From Posidonia oceanica (Eukaryota > Streptophyta > Magnoliopsida > Alismatales > Posidoniaceae), in NCBI GenBank assembly GCA_037176725.1, contig JAZBRS010000057.1, forward strand, positions 91,363,501 through 91,427,500: a stretch of DNA of 64,000 bases. Direction: 5' to 3'. Made by a program: the position numbers and the translations under genes. This document shows, piece by piece, positions 36,233 to 46,409 of the stretch (positions are counted from its first letter, which is position 1; each line of letters begins with the position of its first letter). The notes under the pieces were generated by a model. It searched no databases. It was given only the letters and a program-made list of their open reading frames with translations, and was not told the origin of the DNA.

Positions 36233-37600
36233 AAACCCTAATCCTCTTCTTTACCCTCCAAAATCAGCCCATCTTGACCTAAGCCTTTACCCCTCTTCCC
36301 AAGCTCAAAACCTAACCAAAACCCATAGGAAAACCCACCAACACTCACTTAACAAGCCTATCCAAGAACCTAGAAATTTTCAAACCTAGGCCATTCCCAA
36401 AAACCCTAGAAAACCTAGGCAAAACTCCCCTTTTTCTACACCTTGAAACCCCTCCAAAACCTTTTTAGAATCAAACCAAAACTTCAGGACCAACACCTCA
36501 AACCCTAGACTACCCACTCACCAATTTTCACCTCATTCCAAAACCCTTAAGACCCCCTTTCATCCAAATTATCCTTTTCTCTCTCTGGGATTATCGTTTT
36601 CTCTCTCCTCTCTCTCTCCTGATTATCATCTCTCTTTTCATCCCCTTCTTGCTCCCTCTTTGGCCTGGCTATGGGCCCCCTTTATGCTTCTATCTTTCCT
36701 CTATCTTATTCCTATTTTTACTTTATTTTTAGCCTTTTTCCTGAATTTTAAAAATCATTTCTCTCCAACCCATCTCTTTTCCTTTTATTTCGCTCTTTTC
36801 CCCTTTTCCTTCTTCCTTCTCCTTTCCTTTTCTCTCTTTTGCAAAAATCCATGAAAACCCCTAAAAATCTGTAAAACCCCAAAACATAAAAGAAACAAAT
36901 CAGAATCCTAAGAAAAACAATTAAAAAACATTAAACAAGCAATTAAAAACCTAAACTTAACTAAATCAAACTAAAAGGAAAACCAAGCATGTAAGCTAAA
37001 AAATGCAAAACAAATCAAAAGAAAACACTGAAAAATCAAGGAAAAAACTAAAATAAAACCAAAACCTACCAAAAGTAAAAACCCCATCAAAAGAATTAAA
37101 AAACAAAACCTAAAAAGAAGAATTAAAAAACAAACACTAAAACAAGTAATTAAAGAAGCAAAAGGACTTAACCTAATAAACATAAGAAAAAGCAAGTTAA
37201 AAAACTTAGTTAAAAGGAAAAGAAAAACACATTTAAAAGACTTAAAAACACCCCATCAAACCAGAGAAATCTAACCAAAAACTTCAAGAAAAATCAACAA
37301 ATAAAAATCCAAGCATAATTTAAAAGACTTAAGAAAGAAAAAACCCTAAGAAGACTAAAACTTAAAAACCTAAAAACAACCCTGGTTAATACGAAAATAA
37401 ATCCTAAAAAAATCCTAATCAATATCCTAAATATCCAACAAGGGAAACACAATTTTTAAAACAACTTAAAACAAGGTTTAACAAACATTTAATCAAGTGA
37501 AAACCAATTAAAAGCAAAACCAAAACCCTAAAACCCTAATCAAGCCCAAAACACATTAATCAACCCAAAATGGCCATTAAAAAATTTAATTAAAACCCTA
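36233..37600 (+). promoter_or_regulatory. Telo-box cluster in U3 of LTR C
   Basis: AAACCCTA occurs at 36233, 36401, 36500, 37341, 37523, 37531 and 37593, all upstream of the TATA-like box. Telo-boxes are known plant promoter motifs bound by Myb-type TRB proteins. LTRs A, D and E carry similar series, on their own sense strands. Function here is not shown. Confidence 0.55.
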
Positions 37601-38058
37601 ATTCACATCACAACCTTTCTAGTATTTTTATTTATTTTTAGTTCATTTTTACTAATTTTATTTCCCCATTCTACCCTCTCTTCTTTCTTACTTCTCTTTT
37701 TCTTTCTTTCCTTTCCTTACTGGGCCCAATCCAGCCTGTTTTTCTTTTTTCTTTTATTTCTTTTTTTTCCTTCGGCCCGCAGCAGTCCGGCCCAGCCTTC
37801 TCCACCCCTTCTTCCTCCTTCACCTTCTCTACATTTTTTCCACCGATTTTCTCCCGCGGCCAGCAATAGTCCTCCCTCCTTCATTTTTGAATTCAAGCTT
37901 CCATCCTGTCACCTACAGCAGCTCGCCGCTTCTCCTCTATCTCAGCACCATTTCCGGGAGGCATTGAATGCCAATCGCCTCGCCGATGCCCGTCGTTTCT
38001 GCTGCAGTGCCGCCGGTGGAATTCAAACCTCCAGTGCGCCCAGCAGCCTCCGTCCTCT

Positions 38059-38067
38059 GATAAAAGC
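38059..38067 (+). promoter_or_regulatory. Putative TATA box of LTR C
   Basis: GATAAAAGC lies about 1.91 kb into the LTR, matching the distances in A and D. Confidence 0.45.
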
Positions 38068-40895
38068 TAGCCCTTCAATCCTCCTTCATCGCTTTTTGAC
38101 ACTCCGAGAGAGAGAGAGCTGAGAAATCCAGAGAATTCCCCAATAAATCCCCTTTCTTCTCCCTCTGATTTTCAGTAGAACTTCCCCTTCTTTCTCCTCT
38201 GAAACCAGCCCGTTCCAGCCTCGAATTCCCTTCCATTTTGATCCCCCAAGTTCACCTAGGAAACCAGCGATCCCCTCCCGCCATTTCCCGGCCATTCCAC
38301 CCCTCAGAACCACCCCAGTTCACCTGAATCCACCGCAGAGCACCAACAGAAGCCAACTCCAACCCATTTCGGAATTCCCACCACCACTGAACTCCATTTC
38401 TCCCCAAATCTTCCTAAGTTACTCGCCTGACATCCACCTTTCCAGAGCACCAGACCTCCAGCCCTCTCCCTCACCACAGACCGAGAAATCCACAACAAAC
38501 ACTTGCCTTCTCCACTGACCAGAAACCGACCCAACCTCCAAATCTTCTCCACGCTCTCCAGAAGCCCAATCCAGCAATCCAGAACCACTCCTCGGACCTC
38601 CAGCAACCTCCCGGAGGGTCCCATCCAACCAAACGAGCGGCAGACACCCCCCCGACTCCCGGCTGTTTCTCTGAACCCACAGAGCGCCGGATTTCCCTCC
38701 GAGCTCTAGAGCTTCCATCCAACTAGCTGGGAAGCACCGGAGAACCATTCTGAAGCAGCTCCAGCCCTCGCGAGCAGCCAGCGACGCCCGCAGTGACCAG
38801 ACGACCTCCACCGGCCACCTCCGGAACTGCTGAGGTCGGGAGAACACCTCAGACGCGGAATTAGGTAAAATCTTCTTCCCTTAGTCTTCTTTCCTTCCCG
38901 CGATGCTTCTCCACCCTTTAGATTAGCGTTTCCGACCTTCCTGCTCCGATCGCGACTCACCGGACAGAGCTTCTTCTCCGGCGCTGGCCTCCGCTCTTCC
39001 CGATGCTCCAGCCAACGGAACGTCGCCCCGACGGTCCCCGGAGCTCCGCACGGACGTCAGCTCCAGCCCCAGCCGATCAGCGCCTCCACAAGCCCCCTGT
39101 GCCGGCGGTGCTAAGGTCCGGTAGCTTACTGCTACAGTACCTACCATCGCCGGCAAGTCACTGTTCCTTTATTTTTCCAAGCGTAAAGTTTCTGTGTGAA
39201 TATTGCATGTCTGCCTTGAGTTATTTCATTTTTGCATTCTAGTCCTTATGCCTTTTAATCTGCTTAGTTTTTAATTAAAAACCATGATAAATTGCTGCTT
39301 TTATCTTTGCTTTTCTGTATTTGCAATCTAGTCCTGTTACTGTGCTGTGCTGTTGTATTATTTTGCATTTTAGCCCCTCTGTTTTCGTTTTTTGCACTTA
39401 GGTCCTGCAGTAAATCAGTTCATTTAATTGCATATAGTTTACCATATGAAATTGCATTCTGCATCCCTGCATGTTTTTGATTTTGCATATAGGTCCATGC
39501 ACTGTAGAAACTTAGGTTTTATTTTTTATTTTTGCTTGCTGCATTGCATATTTTGCCTCCTGTTTTTGCACATTTGCATTTAGGTCCATTTTAAATGGAC
39601 AGTAACTGTTTTCCATGCATTTTAGCCTATTGCATTGCATTTTGGCCCCTGTTTTTTTCAGAAATTGCACATCAGTCCTTTATCAGTGTTTTTAGAGCAT
39701 GTTTACCATACAAAATTGCATATTTGACCCCTGCATGATTCAAAAATCACACATAGGTCCTTGCATCTTTTAAAAACCATGTAAAAAGACTGTTTTGCCC
39801 CTAAAGTTGCATCTTAGCTCCTATGCTTACAAAATTGCATGTAGACCCTCCACTTGCATTCCCAGACTCCCCAGAACCCTGTTTTCTGGAAAATTTGCAC
39901 TTTAGACCCTAGTTTTTTTAAAATTACACTCTAATTTCTTTTTGTTTTCAAAACTTCTTCCAATGCATACCCTCTTTTCAAAATAGCTTTCTGAGCCCAG
40001 TCTTTTGCAAAATAACCCTCTGCCCTCTCCTGTTTTCAAAACCCTCCTCTGTGGACCCCATCTTTTGTGAAAATTTGCATTTTAGCCCCTTTTCTTTTTC
40101 AAAAATGCTTTTGAATTCCTGTCTTTTCCAAGTTTGTTCTCCTTGTTTCTTCTTGCTTGTGCATGCATTCTGCATTCATTTAGTCTTGCATTTTAGCATC
40201 CTTTTGCACACACTAAGCACCTTTAGCTCCCCTTCACCTGGGAGGACATTTTGCACACCCCTAGAACCTCCTGAACACCTAGATCTGCTCTTCTCCCCTG
40301 TTCTGGCATTCCTGCCTTGAAGCTGCGATATCTTCCGATCCGGCCGTTGGATCTTCTCAAGCAAGCTGCCTAGGCGACCGCAGCAAAGCGCTCTTCAGCA
40401 TGGACCAAGCAGATCTCAGATCAGGCTCCCGGATTTCCAGGTATGTCCTCCTGAACTCCTGCATTGCATTCATTTGCATGCCATTTGCATAGTTTTCCTC
40501 GTTTTCGATTTCTGTCTCTTCGAGCATGTAGAATAGGACCTCTTCTTCTTGTATATCAACTCAGATCCCTGTTTCGCGTTCCCCTGTGGACTTTGTGTTG
40601 TGTTTTCCCTAGATTCACCACTTAATGTGACTTTCTTCCCCCTTTTCCACGATCCGATCGCATCACGAGCTTTGGGCAGCATGCGAGACACATCGTGGAA
40701 CGGTTCAGTGGGAAATGGTCGCAAAAGAGGTGGTAATCTCCCCGTTTGCTCACCCTCCCCTTTGTAGGTCTTCACACCTACTCTGTGTGGTCCTGAACAG
40801 CGCCTGTTCTCACACATGCGCTGTTCTGCTTCTCCTTTTTCTGCTTCTAATCTTTTCTTTGCATTTAGCATTCGCACAGCTTTCCGAGGTTTTAT

Positions 40896-41156
40896 CTCAC
40901 TGTTTTGGCACCGTTTTGCGTGCCTGTTCTCGTTTTGGCACCGTTTTGCGTGCCTGCTTTGTCTTTAGCGTCGTTTTGCACGCTCGCCCTGTTTTTGGCA
41001 CAGTTTTGCGTGCCCGTCATCGCCTTTTGCACCAATTTGCGTGCCGCCTTGCTTTCTCGCCCATTTTACATGCCGACCTTGTCTTTTTGCACCGTTTTGC
41101 GCGCTTTCTTGTTTTTTTGCCTCGTTTTGCGTGCTTTACGCCGTTTTCCCTTGCAT
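40896..41156. repeat. 30-bp tandem repeat array in LTR C
   Basis: The same array as 14870-15125, about eight monomers marked by CCGTTTTGCGTGCC. Confidence 0.8.
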
Positions 41157-41790
41157 GTCGATTGCATTGCATGGTTTTACCGTTGTTTTGCTTTTTTCGC
41201 TTGCATTTGCATATAGGGCTGTGATGCTTACTGCCTGGAGTTCTCACGAGCTAGGTTTCGCCCGGTTCGGAACACAGACAGCGCGGCTGAGCATTTAGAA
41301 AGCACGTTTACTTTCCTTGCTTTGCCTCTTCCCACTTAGAGCACACCTTGAGCATTCATTTAGGCATTCATAGGCACATAGGCATTCAATCCTGCATTTC
41401 CCTGCGTATGCGAGCGTAAGCCTAGAAAGACCGATTTTCGGGTGTGTCGGGGGTGCCTAACACCTTCCCCGCACGTAACAGGAGTCCTTGCCCTGTCTTT
41501 TGGCCCGCAATGACCATACCGCCCTTATCCTAGGCTAGAGTCATCTCATTTGCATGAATTTGCATTTGTTTCCTTTGCATTGCTTTGCTTTGCATTTCTT
41601 GCTTGGTTTTGCGTGTTAATTCACGCATTTCCCCCGATTTTCCTTGTCTCCCGTTAATAGACATGGTGGCGACTCTGATTTGTCTTATCTTTCTCTTTTC
41701 TCCTCGATTTCAAGTGTTTTCGAGTCGAGCCTCTTCCTCGGATCCAATCGCCGCTAAATAGCGAGCCTGATTCCGATCGGGATCGCTACA

Positions 41791-43357
41791 CTATGAATGC
41801 CTAATGTGCCTAATTGCCTAAATGTCATGAATGCCTAAACCTTCTAGATGTGTTATGATGTTATGATGCAAGGTTAAGGCATGCTAGAAATGCGATTAAG
41901 GTGACAAGGCATGGAAACCAAGATGCAAAAGCGATGTCTGAAAACGAATGGGCAAAATAATCAAAGGGGAGGTCGCAATCAAAGTGGCTCAGCCACTACT
42001 TGAGCTGTAGAGTTAGTCGCTGGTAGTAGGGCGCCAGAGGGAGTCACTGCTGAGGATGGCGACAGAGAGGGTTCCCTGTCGGAGTTCCTCTGGGGCTAGT
42101 CACCTGTTGTGGAGGCGCTGGAGCTAGTCGCCGGTGCGGGCGGCGGTGGAAGTGCAAATGGCTTCACCAGACAGTGGCCTTCACAGTCGAAAATGGGCTA
42201 GCTACATGATGCATAATTGAAATCTAAAGGCATGGACCTATAGACAACATGATGAGGAAGACATGCAAACAAATAGATGGCAAAACAAAGGCCTAGGTCG
42301 TTGGATATGGCGAACCAAAGCCGACCGGAGGACTGCCGAAAACGCAGGTGAGTCGCTAGTGACAGAGGTGACCATGGTGGTCACCACTTCACAGGGCGCC
42401 TACACTGCAAACTATCCTCTGAGCAGCGAACTTCGTCGCCAGAAATGAGCTAGGAAAGCTCAGAAAAAATAGAAGCAAACATCGCGGAGCTAAGCATGGC
42501 TCAACGTGGAACAAAAGCATACAGTCAGATTTGAAAATGAGCAAGTGAGTCGCAAGGTACGGGGGCCAGAAGTCGGCTGGAGGACTGACCTGAGTTACAG
42601 GTCAGTCGCCTGTTAGATAGGCAGCTAAGATGCAACTCGGACTGCCCAAATAGCCTTCTTCCCGGTCCAATCTTGGACTCACGAAGATGCAAAAAGGTGA
42701 TCTAACTACTCAGGCATGTAGAGCAAACATTCATCTACACATGCAAGCAAAAATCAGGGGAAACGGTGATCCGAGTCGACCAGGGTGGCGACCCAAAGAT
42801 CGGCCGGCAACTGTAGAGTAGCAAGTTAGTCGCCGGCTGAGCCGGCGACCTACCTAGCAGTCCTCTGGTTGTCGGAGAAGACGGCCAAGGAGGGCCGGGA
42901 AGCTACTGTAAAAATAGGAGGACTACCTAGGAAGCATGCTCGAGGTAAGATGAAGCTTAGGGGATAGTTAATTACCTGCGAGGGCGTGTGGCTTGGCCTC
43001 GCAACATGGCTCGCCGGAGGTGGCCGGCGTGGTGGCTACAGCGGTGGTGGAGGCTACGGTGGGCGCGCGGGATGCTCGGGTTGCACTCATGGAGGTCATG
43101 CGGTGCTACACCCGAAGTTTCGCGGAGTTTGGAGTAGAGATGCGGCTTTTGGGGATGTTGGCCGGCGACGGGGAAGATGGCCAGCGAGCTCGGTGGTTGC
43201 GGTGGTTTGGGCTGCGAAATGGGGATTTTATGGGTCGTGGAGGTTGCTGGAGTGTGTTTGGGTGGTTGGTTTGGGCTTTTGGGCAAACGGCTGAGGAGGC
43301 AGAGCAATGGAAGTTCGCCGGAGTTGGGAAAAAATGGGTTTTTTTTTGGTAGCCTCC
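41791..43357 (-). repeat. 3' LTR of element F, partial
   Basis: It matches F's 5' LTR 57002-58577 almost throughout. The left end is set by the insertion of element B. On the right the similarity stops at GGTAGCCTC; the first roughly 535 bp of the LTR (equivalent to 58578-59112, including TGTAGACACC) and a polypurine tract are absent, so the junction with the 3' UTR is a deletion or recombination product. Confidence 0.75.
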
Positions 43358-43654
43358 TCCTCGACAGGGAGATACAAGGAAGTTACATGATGACATGCAA
43401 ATGAGATGCTAATGTTATGCAGTGAAATGCAATATATCAACAATGGAACACCGGGCATGCGAAGTCGAGAAAACGATCCCAAGGCCGTGCACTACTGCGA
43501 GTATCATCCAAAGTCAACAAGCTGTGAAAGTCTTGCGGGTGCTGAGGATGATACCTTAGGCAATACACGAGCCAGGGGTTCGAGTCCTAGGTGCGCCATG
43601 TCTGTGTGATGATGAAATGCTAATGCCATGCAACAAAATGCTACTACACTACGA
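43358..43654 (-). other. Element F, 3' UTR end next to the truncated LTR
   Basis: Non-coding. GGTTCGAGTCC (43577-43587) on the plus strand is a perfect tRNA-type B box followed by TAGGTGCGCCA. ATGCTAATG occurs on both sides (about 43406 and 43617). A small SINE-like or tRNA-derived insertion is possible but no full tRNA fold or A box is visible. Confidence 0.35.
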
Positions 43655-44474
43655 CAAAAGGGTGATAAGTTAACGGACCTATCGTCGGATAGTTAAGAGG
43701 TATCGGCCCTTTGAGGAGTTGATGGACTCATCATCGGATAGTTAGGGCTATCAGCCCGCTGAGGAGTTAACAGACTCATCACCGGATAGTTAGGGCTATC
43801 AGCCTGCTGAGGAGTTAACGGACTCATCACTGGATAGTTAGGGCTATCAGCTCGCTGAGGAGTTGACGGACTCATCATCGGATAGTTAGGGCTATCAGCC
43901 CGAATGGGGGTGAGATGATACCAAGGGACTGCCAGACGCACCTGGTATCGAAGGCATTGACAGGCCAGCGAGTCTATCAGGCAAGAGAGGTGGTGACAAG
44001 TGGGATAACTTGTAACTACGAATGCAACGGGAATACCATACCCGAAGGTGTGGCAGAGGTCCATAAATGCTCTCGTAACAGTTGGGGATGTCAGCCTGAT
44101 GCAGATGGAAATGAGATACTATGGGGCAGCAAAAAAGATGCCCCTCGTATCGATGAACGATACCAGGGGACAGCCAAAGCGCCCATGGCATCAAGATGCA
44201 AGGTGGAGACAACACTAACGGGTCTGTCAGCCGAGTAGTTAGGGCTACCAGCCTAATGCGATGAAGATGTAAGGAATCACCGTGCGATGTGCAATGCCGG
44301 TGGAGAATGCAATGGAATAATGCAAATGTAGGGGTGATAGGTTAACGGACCTATCGCCGAGCAGTTAGGGCTGCCAGCCCAGATGATAAGTTGACGGACT
44401 TATCGCCGAGTAGTTAGGGCTACCAGCCCGATGAGATGAGGGGGGCGATACCACAGGGTAGCAAAAAGGATGTC
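43655..44474 (-). repeat. Covarying hairpin repeat array in element F 3' UTR (section 1)
   Basis: Units of about 50-55 bp carry two hairpins: GATAnGT...ACnTATC, and an X-TTAGGG-X' hairpin with stems GATAG/CTATC (43730-43900), GTAG/CTAC (44237 and 44410 regions) and GCAG/CTGC (about 44360). A further stem-loop at 44141-44169 pairs CCCCTCGTATCG with CGATACCAGGGG with one mismatch. Confidence 0.8.
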
Positions 44475-44479
44475 CCTGG
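44475..44479. repeat. Target-site duplication of D, left copy (CCTGG)
   Basis: CCTGG directly before TGTTGACACC; identical to 50349-50353. Confidence 0.94.
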
Positions 44480-46398
44480 TGTTGACACCCCATCTTGGCA
44501 GGCTTGGACCCTTGGAGCCCTCCTGGTAATTGCTGGATCAAACCCCAACCAAACCCTAACCCTAATCCTCCTCTCTACCCTTCAAAATTAGCCCATTTTG
44601 ACCTAAACCTTTACCCCCTTTCCCGACCTCAAAACCTAACCAAAATCCATAGGAGAACCCACCACTATCCACCCAACAAGCCTACCCAAAAACTTAGAAA
44701 TTTCCAAACCTGACCCATTCCCAAAAACCCTAGAAAACCTAGGTGAAACTACCCTTTTTCTACACCTTGAAACCCCTCCAAAACCTCCTTAGAATCGGAC
44801 CAAAACTTCAGACCCAAGACTTCAAACCCTAGACTACCCACTCACCAATTCTTACCCCATTCCAAGACCATTGAGACCCTCTTTCACCCAAATTATCCTT
44901 TTCTCTCTTCGGGATTATCATTTTCTCTCTCCTCTCTCTCTCCTGATTATCATCTCTCTTTTCATCCCTTTCTTATCCTTTTCCGGGTCTGGCTGTGGGC
45001 CCCCTCTGTGCTTCTATCCTTCCTCTATCTTATCCCTATTTTTACTTTATTTTTAACACTTTTTCTGAATTTTTAAAAATCGTTTTCCTCCAACCTATCT
45101 TTTTTCCTTTTATCTCCCTCTTTTTTCCATTTCTTTCCTCCTTCTCTTTTCCTTTTCTCCCTTTTGCAAAAATCCACAAAAACCCATAAAAATCTGCAAA
45201 ACCTCAAAACACAAAAGAAACAAATCAGAACCCTAAGAAAAACAATTAAAAAATGTTAAACAAGCAATTAACAACTTAAACTTAACTTAAGCAAGCTAAA
45301 AAGAAAACCAAACATGCAAACTAAAAAATGCAAAACAAATCAAAAGGAAACACTGAAAAATCAAGGAAAAAGCTAAAATAAAATCAAAACCCACCAAAGG
45401 TAAAAACCCATCAGAAGAATTAAAAAACAAACCCAAAAAGAAGAATTAAAAAATCAATTACTAAAACAAGTAATTAAAGAAGGCAAAAGACTTAACCTAG
45501 TAAACATAAGAAAAACAAGTTAAAAACTTAATTAAAAAAGAAAAGAAAAACACATCTGAAAGACCTAAAAAACACCCTATCAAATCAGAAAAATCCAACT
45601 AAAAACTTCAAGAAAAATCAACAAATATAAAAATCAAAACATAACTTGAAAGACTTAAGAGGAAGAAACCCTAAGAAGACTAAAACTTAAAAACTTAAAA
45701 CCAACCCTGATTAATACGAAATTAAATCCTAAAAAATCCTAATCAGTATCCTAAATGTCCAACAAGGGAAACACAATTTTTAAAATAATTTAAAAAGGGT
45801 TTAACAAACATTTAATCAAGTGAAAACCAATTAAAAGCAAAACCAAAACCCTAAAACCCTAATCAAGCCTAAAACACATTAATCAACTCAAAATGACCAT
45901 TAAAAATCTTAATTAAAATCCTAATCTACAGCAAAACCCTTCTAATATTTTTATTTATTTTTAGTTTATTTTTACCTGTTTTATTTCCCCATTCTACCCT
46001 CTCTTTCTTTCTTTCTTACTTTTCTTTTCCATTCTTTCTTTTCTTTACTGGGCTCAATCCGGCCCGTTTCCTTTTTTCTTTTATTTCTTTGTTTTTTCCT
46101 TCAGCCCGCAGCACAAGTCTGGCCCGCCATCTCCACCATTCTTCTTCCCCAGCCTTCCTCTGTGTTTTTTTTTCTTTCCACCGATTCTTCCCGCGAGCTG
46201 CTGCCAACAGTCTTCCCTCCTCCGGTTTAAATTCAAGCTTCAATCCAATCGTCTACAGCAGCCCGCCGCTCTCTCATCTCTCAGCTTCTTTTCCGGAGGC
46301 ATTGAATGCCGGTCGCCTTGCCGACGCCCGTCGCTTCTGCTGCAGTGCCGCCGGTGGATTTCGAAAGTTTCCAGCGCGCCAGCAGCCAGCCTCCTCCG

Positions 46399-46409
46399 AA
46401 TAAAAAGCC
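46399..46409 (+). promoter_or_regulatory. Putative TATA box of LTR D
   Basis: AATAAAAAGCC lies about 1.92 kb into the LTR, at the position equivalent to the boxes in A and C. Confidence 0.45.

Larger units (their letters stand above)
12541..41790 (+). mobile_element. Element B: giant Tat-lineage retrotransposon with a downstream PMD gene; interrupted by A and E
   Basis: The order is 5' LTR remnant (12541-15764), PBS, leader, gag-pol (17092-25882), 3' region with solo LTR E inserted (26803-31533), PMD gene (32055-33258), tandem repeats (33510-35590), polypurine tract and 3' LTR (36154-41790). The 5' LTR remnant and the matching end of the 3' LTR are each exactly 3,224 bp, and by eye differ at roughly 55-60 sites (about 1.8%). 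Without A and E and with both LTRs whole, the element is about 26.9 kb. It is inserted in the 3' LTR of F: the sequence after 41790 (CTATGAATGCC...) matches F's 5' LTR from 57002. CTATG at 41791-41795 is the expected right target-site duplication. Confidence 0.88.
36154..41790 (+). repeat. 3' LTR of element B (5,637 bp)
   Basis: It starts TGTTGACACC and ends GATCGCTACA. It is the complete counterpart of the truncated 5' LTR (12541-15764). It contains at least seven AAACCCTA telo-box motifs between 36233 and 37600, an AT-rich stretch (36850-37640), a TATA-like box (38059-38067), the GCATTTTAG-motif region (39230-40190), the palindrome GTCCATTTTAAATGGAC (39584-39600), the 30-bp array and a PBS-like echo (41667-41676). 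The bases flanking it (GCATC before, CTATG after) differ, as expected for a 3' LTR. Confidence 0.92.

Noticed and set aside
36154..41790. LTR C as another solo LTR
   Set aside because: No target-site duplication (GCATC and CTATG), a polypurine tract directly before it, and close match to B's 5' LTR make it B's 3' LTR.
41791..43357. The partial F-type LTR as an independent element
   Set aside because: Its strand, its place after F's 3' UTR and the exact resumption point after B's LTR fit F's own 3' LTR. This is not proven, since the other part lies outside the window.
43526..43600. A functional tRNA gene
   Set aside because: Only a B box and a 3'-like end are visible; there is no matching acceptor stem, A box or anticodon arm.
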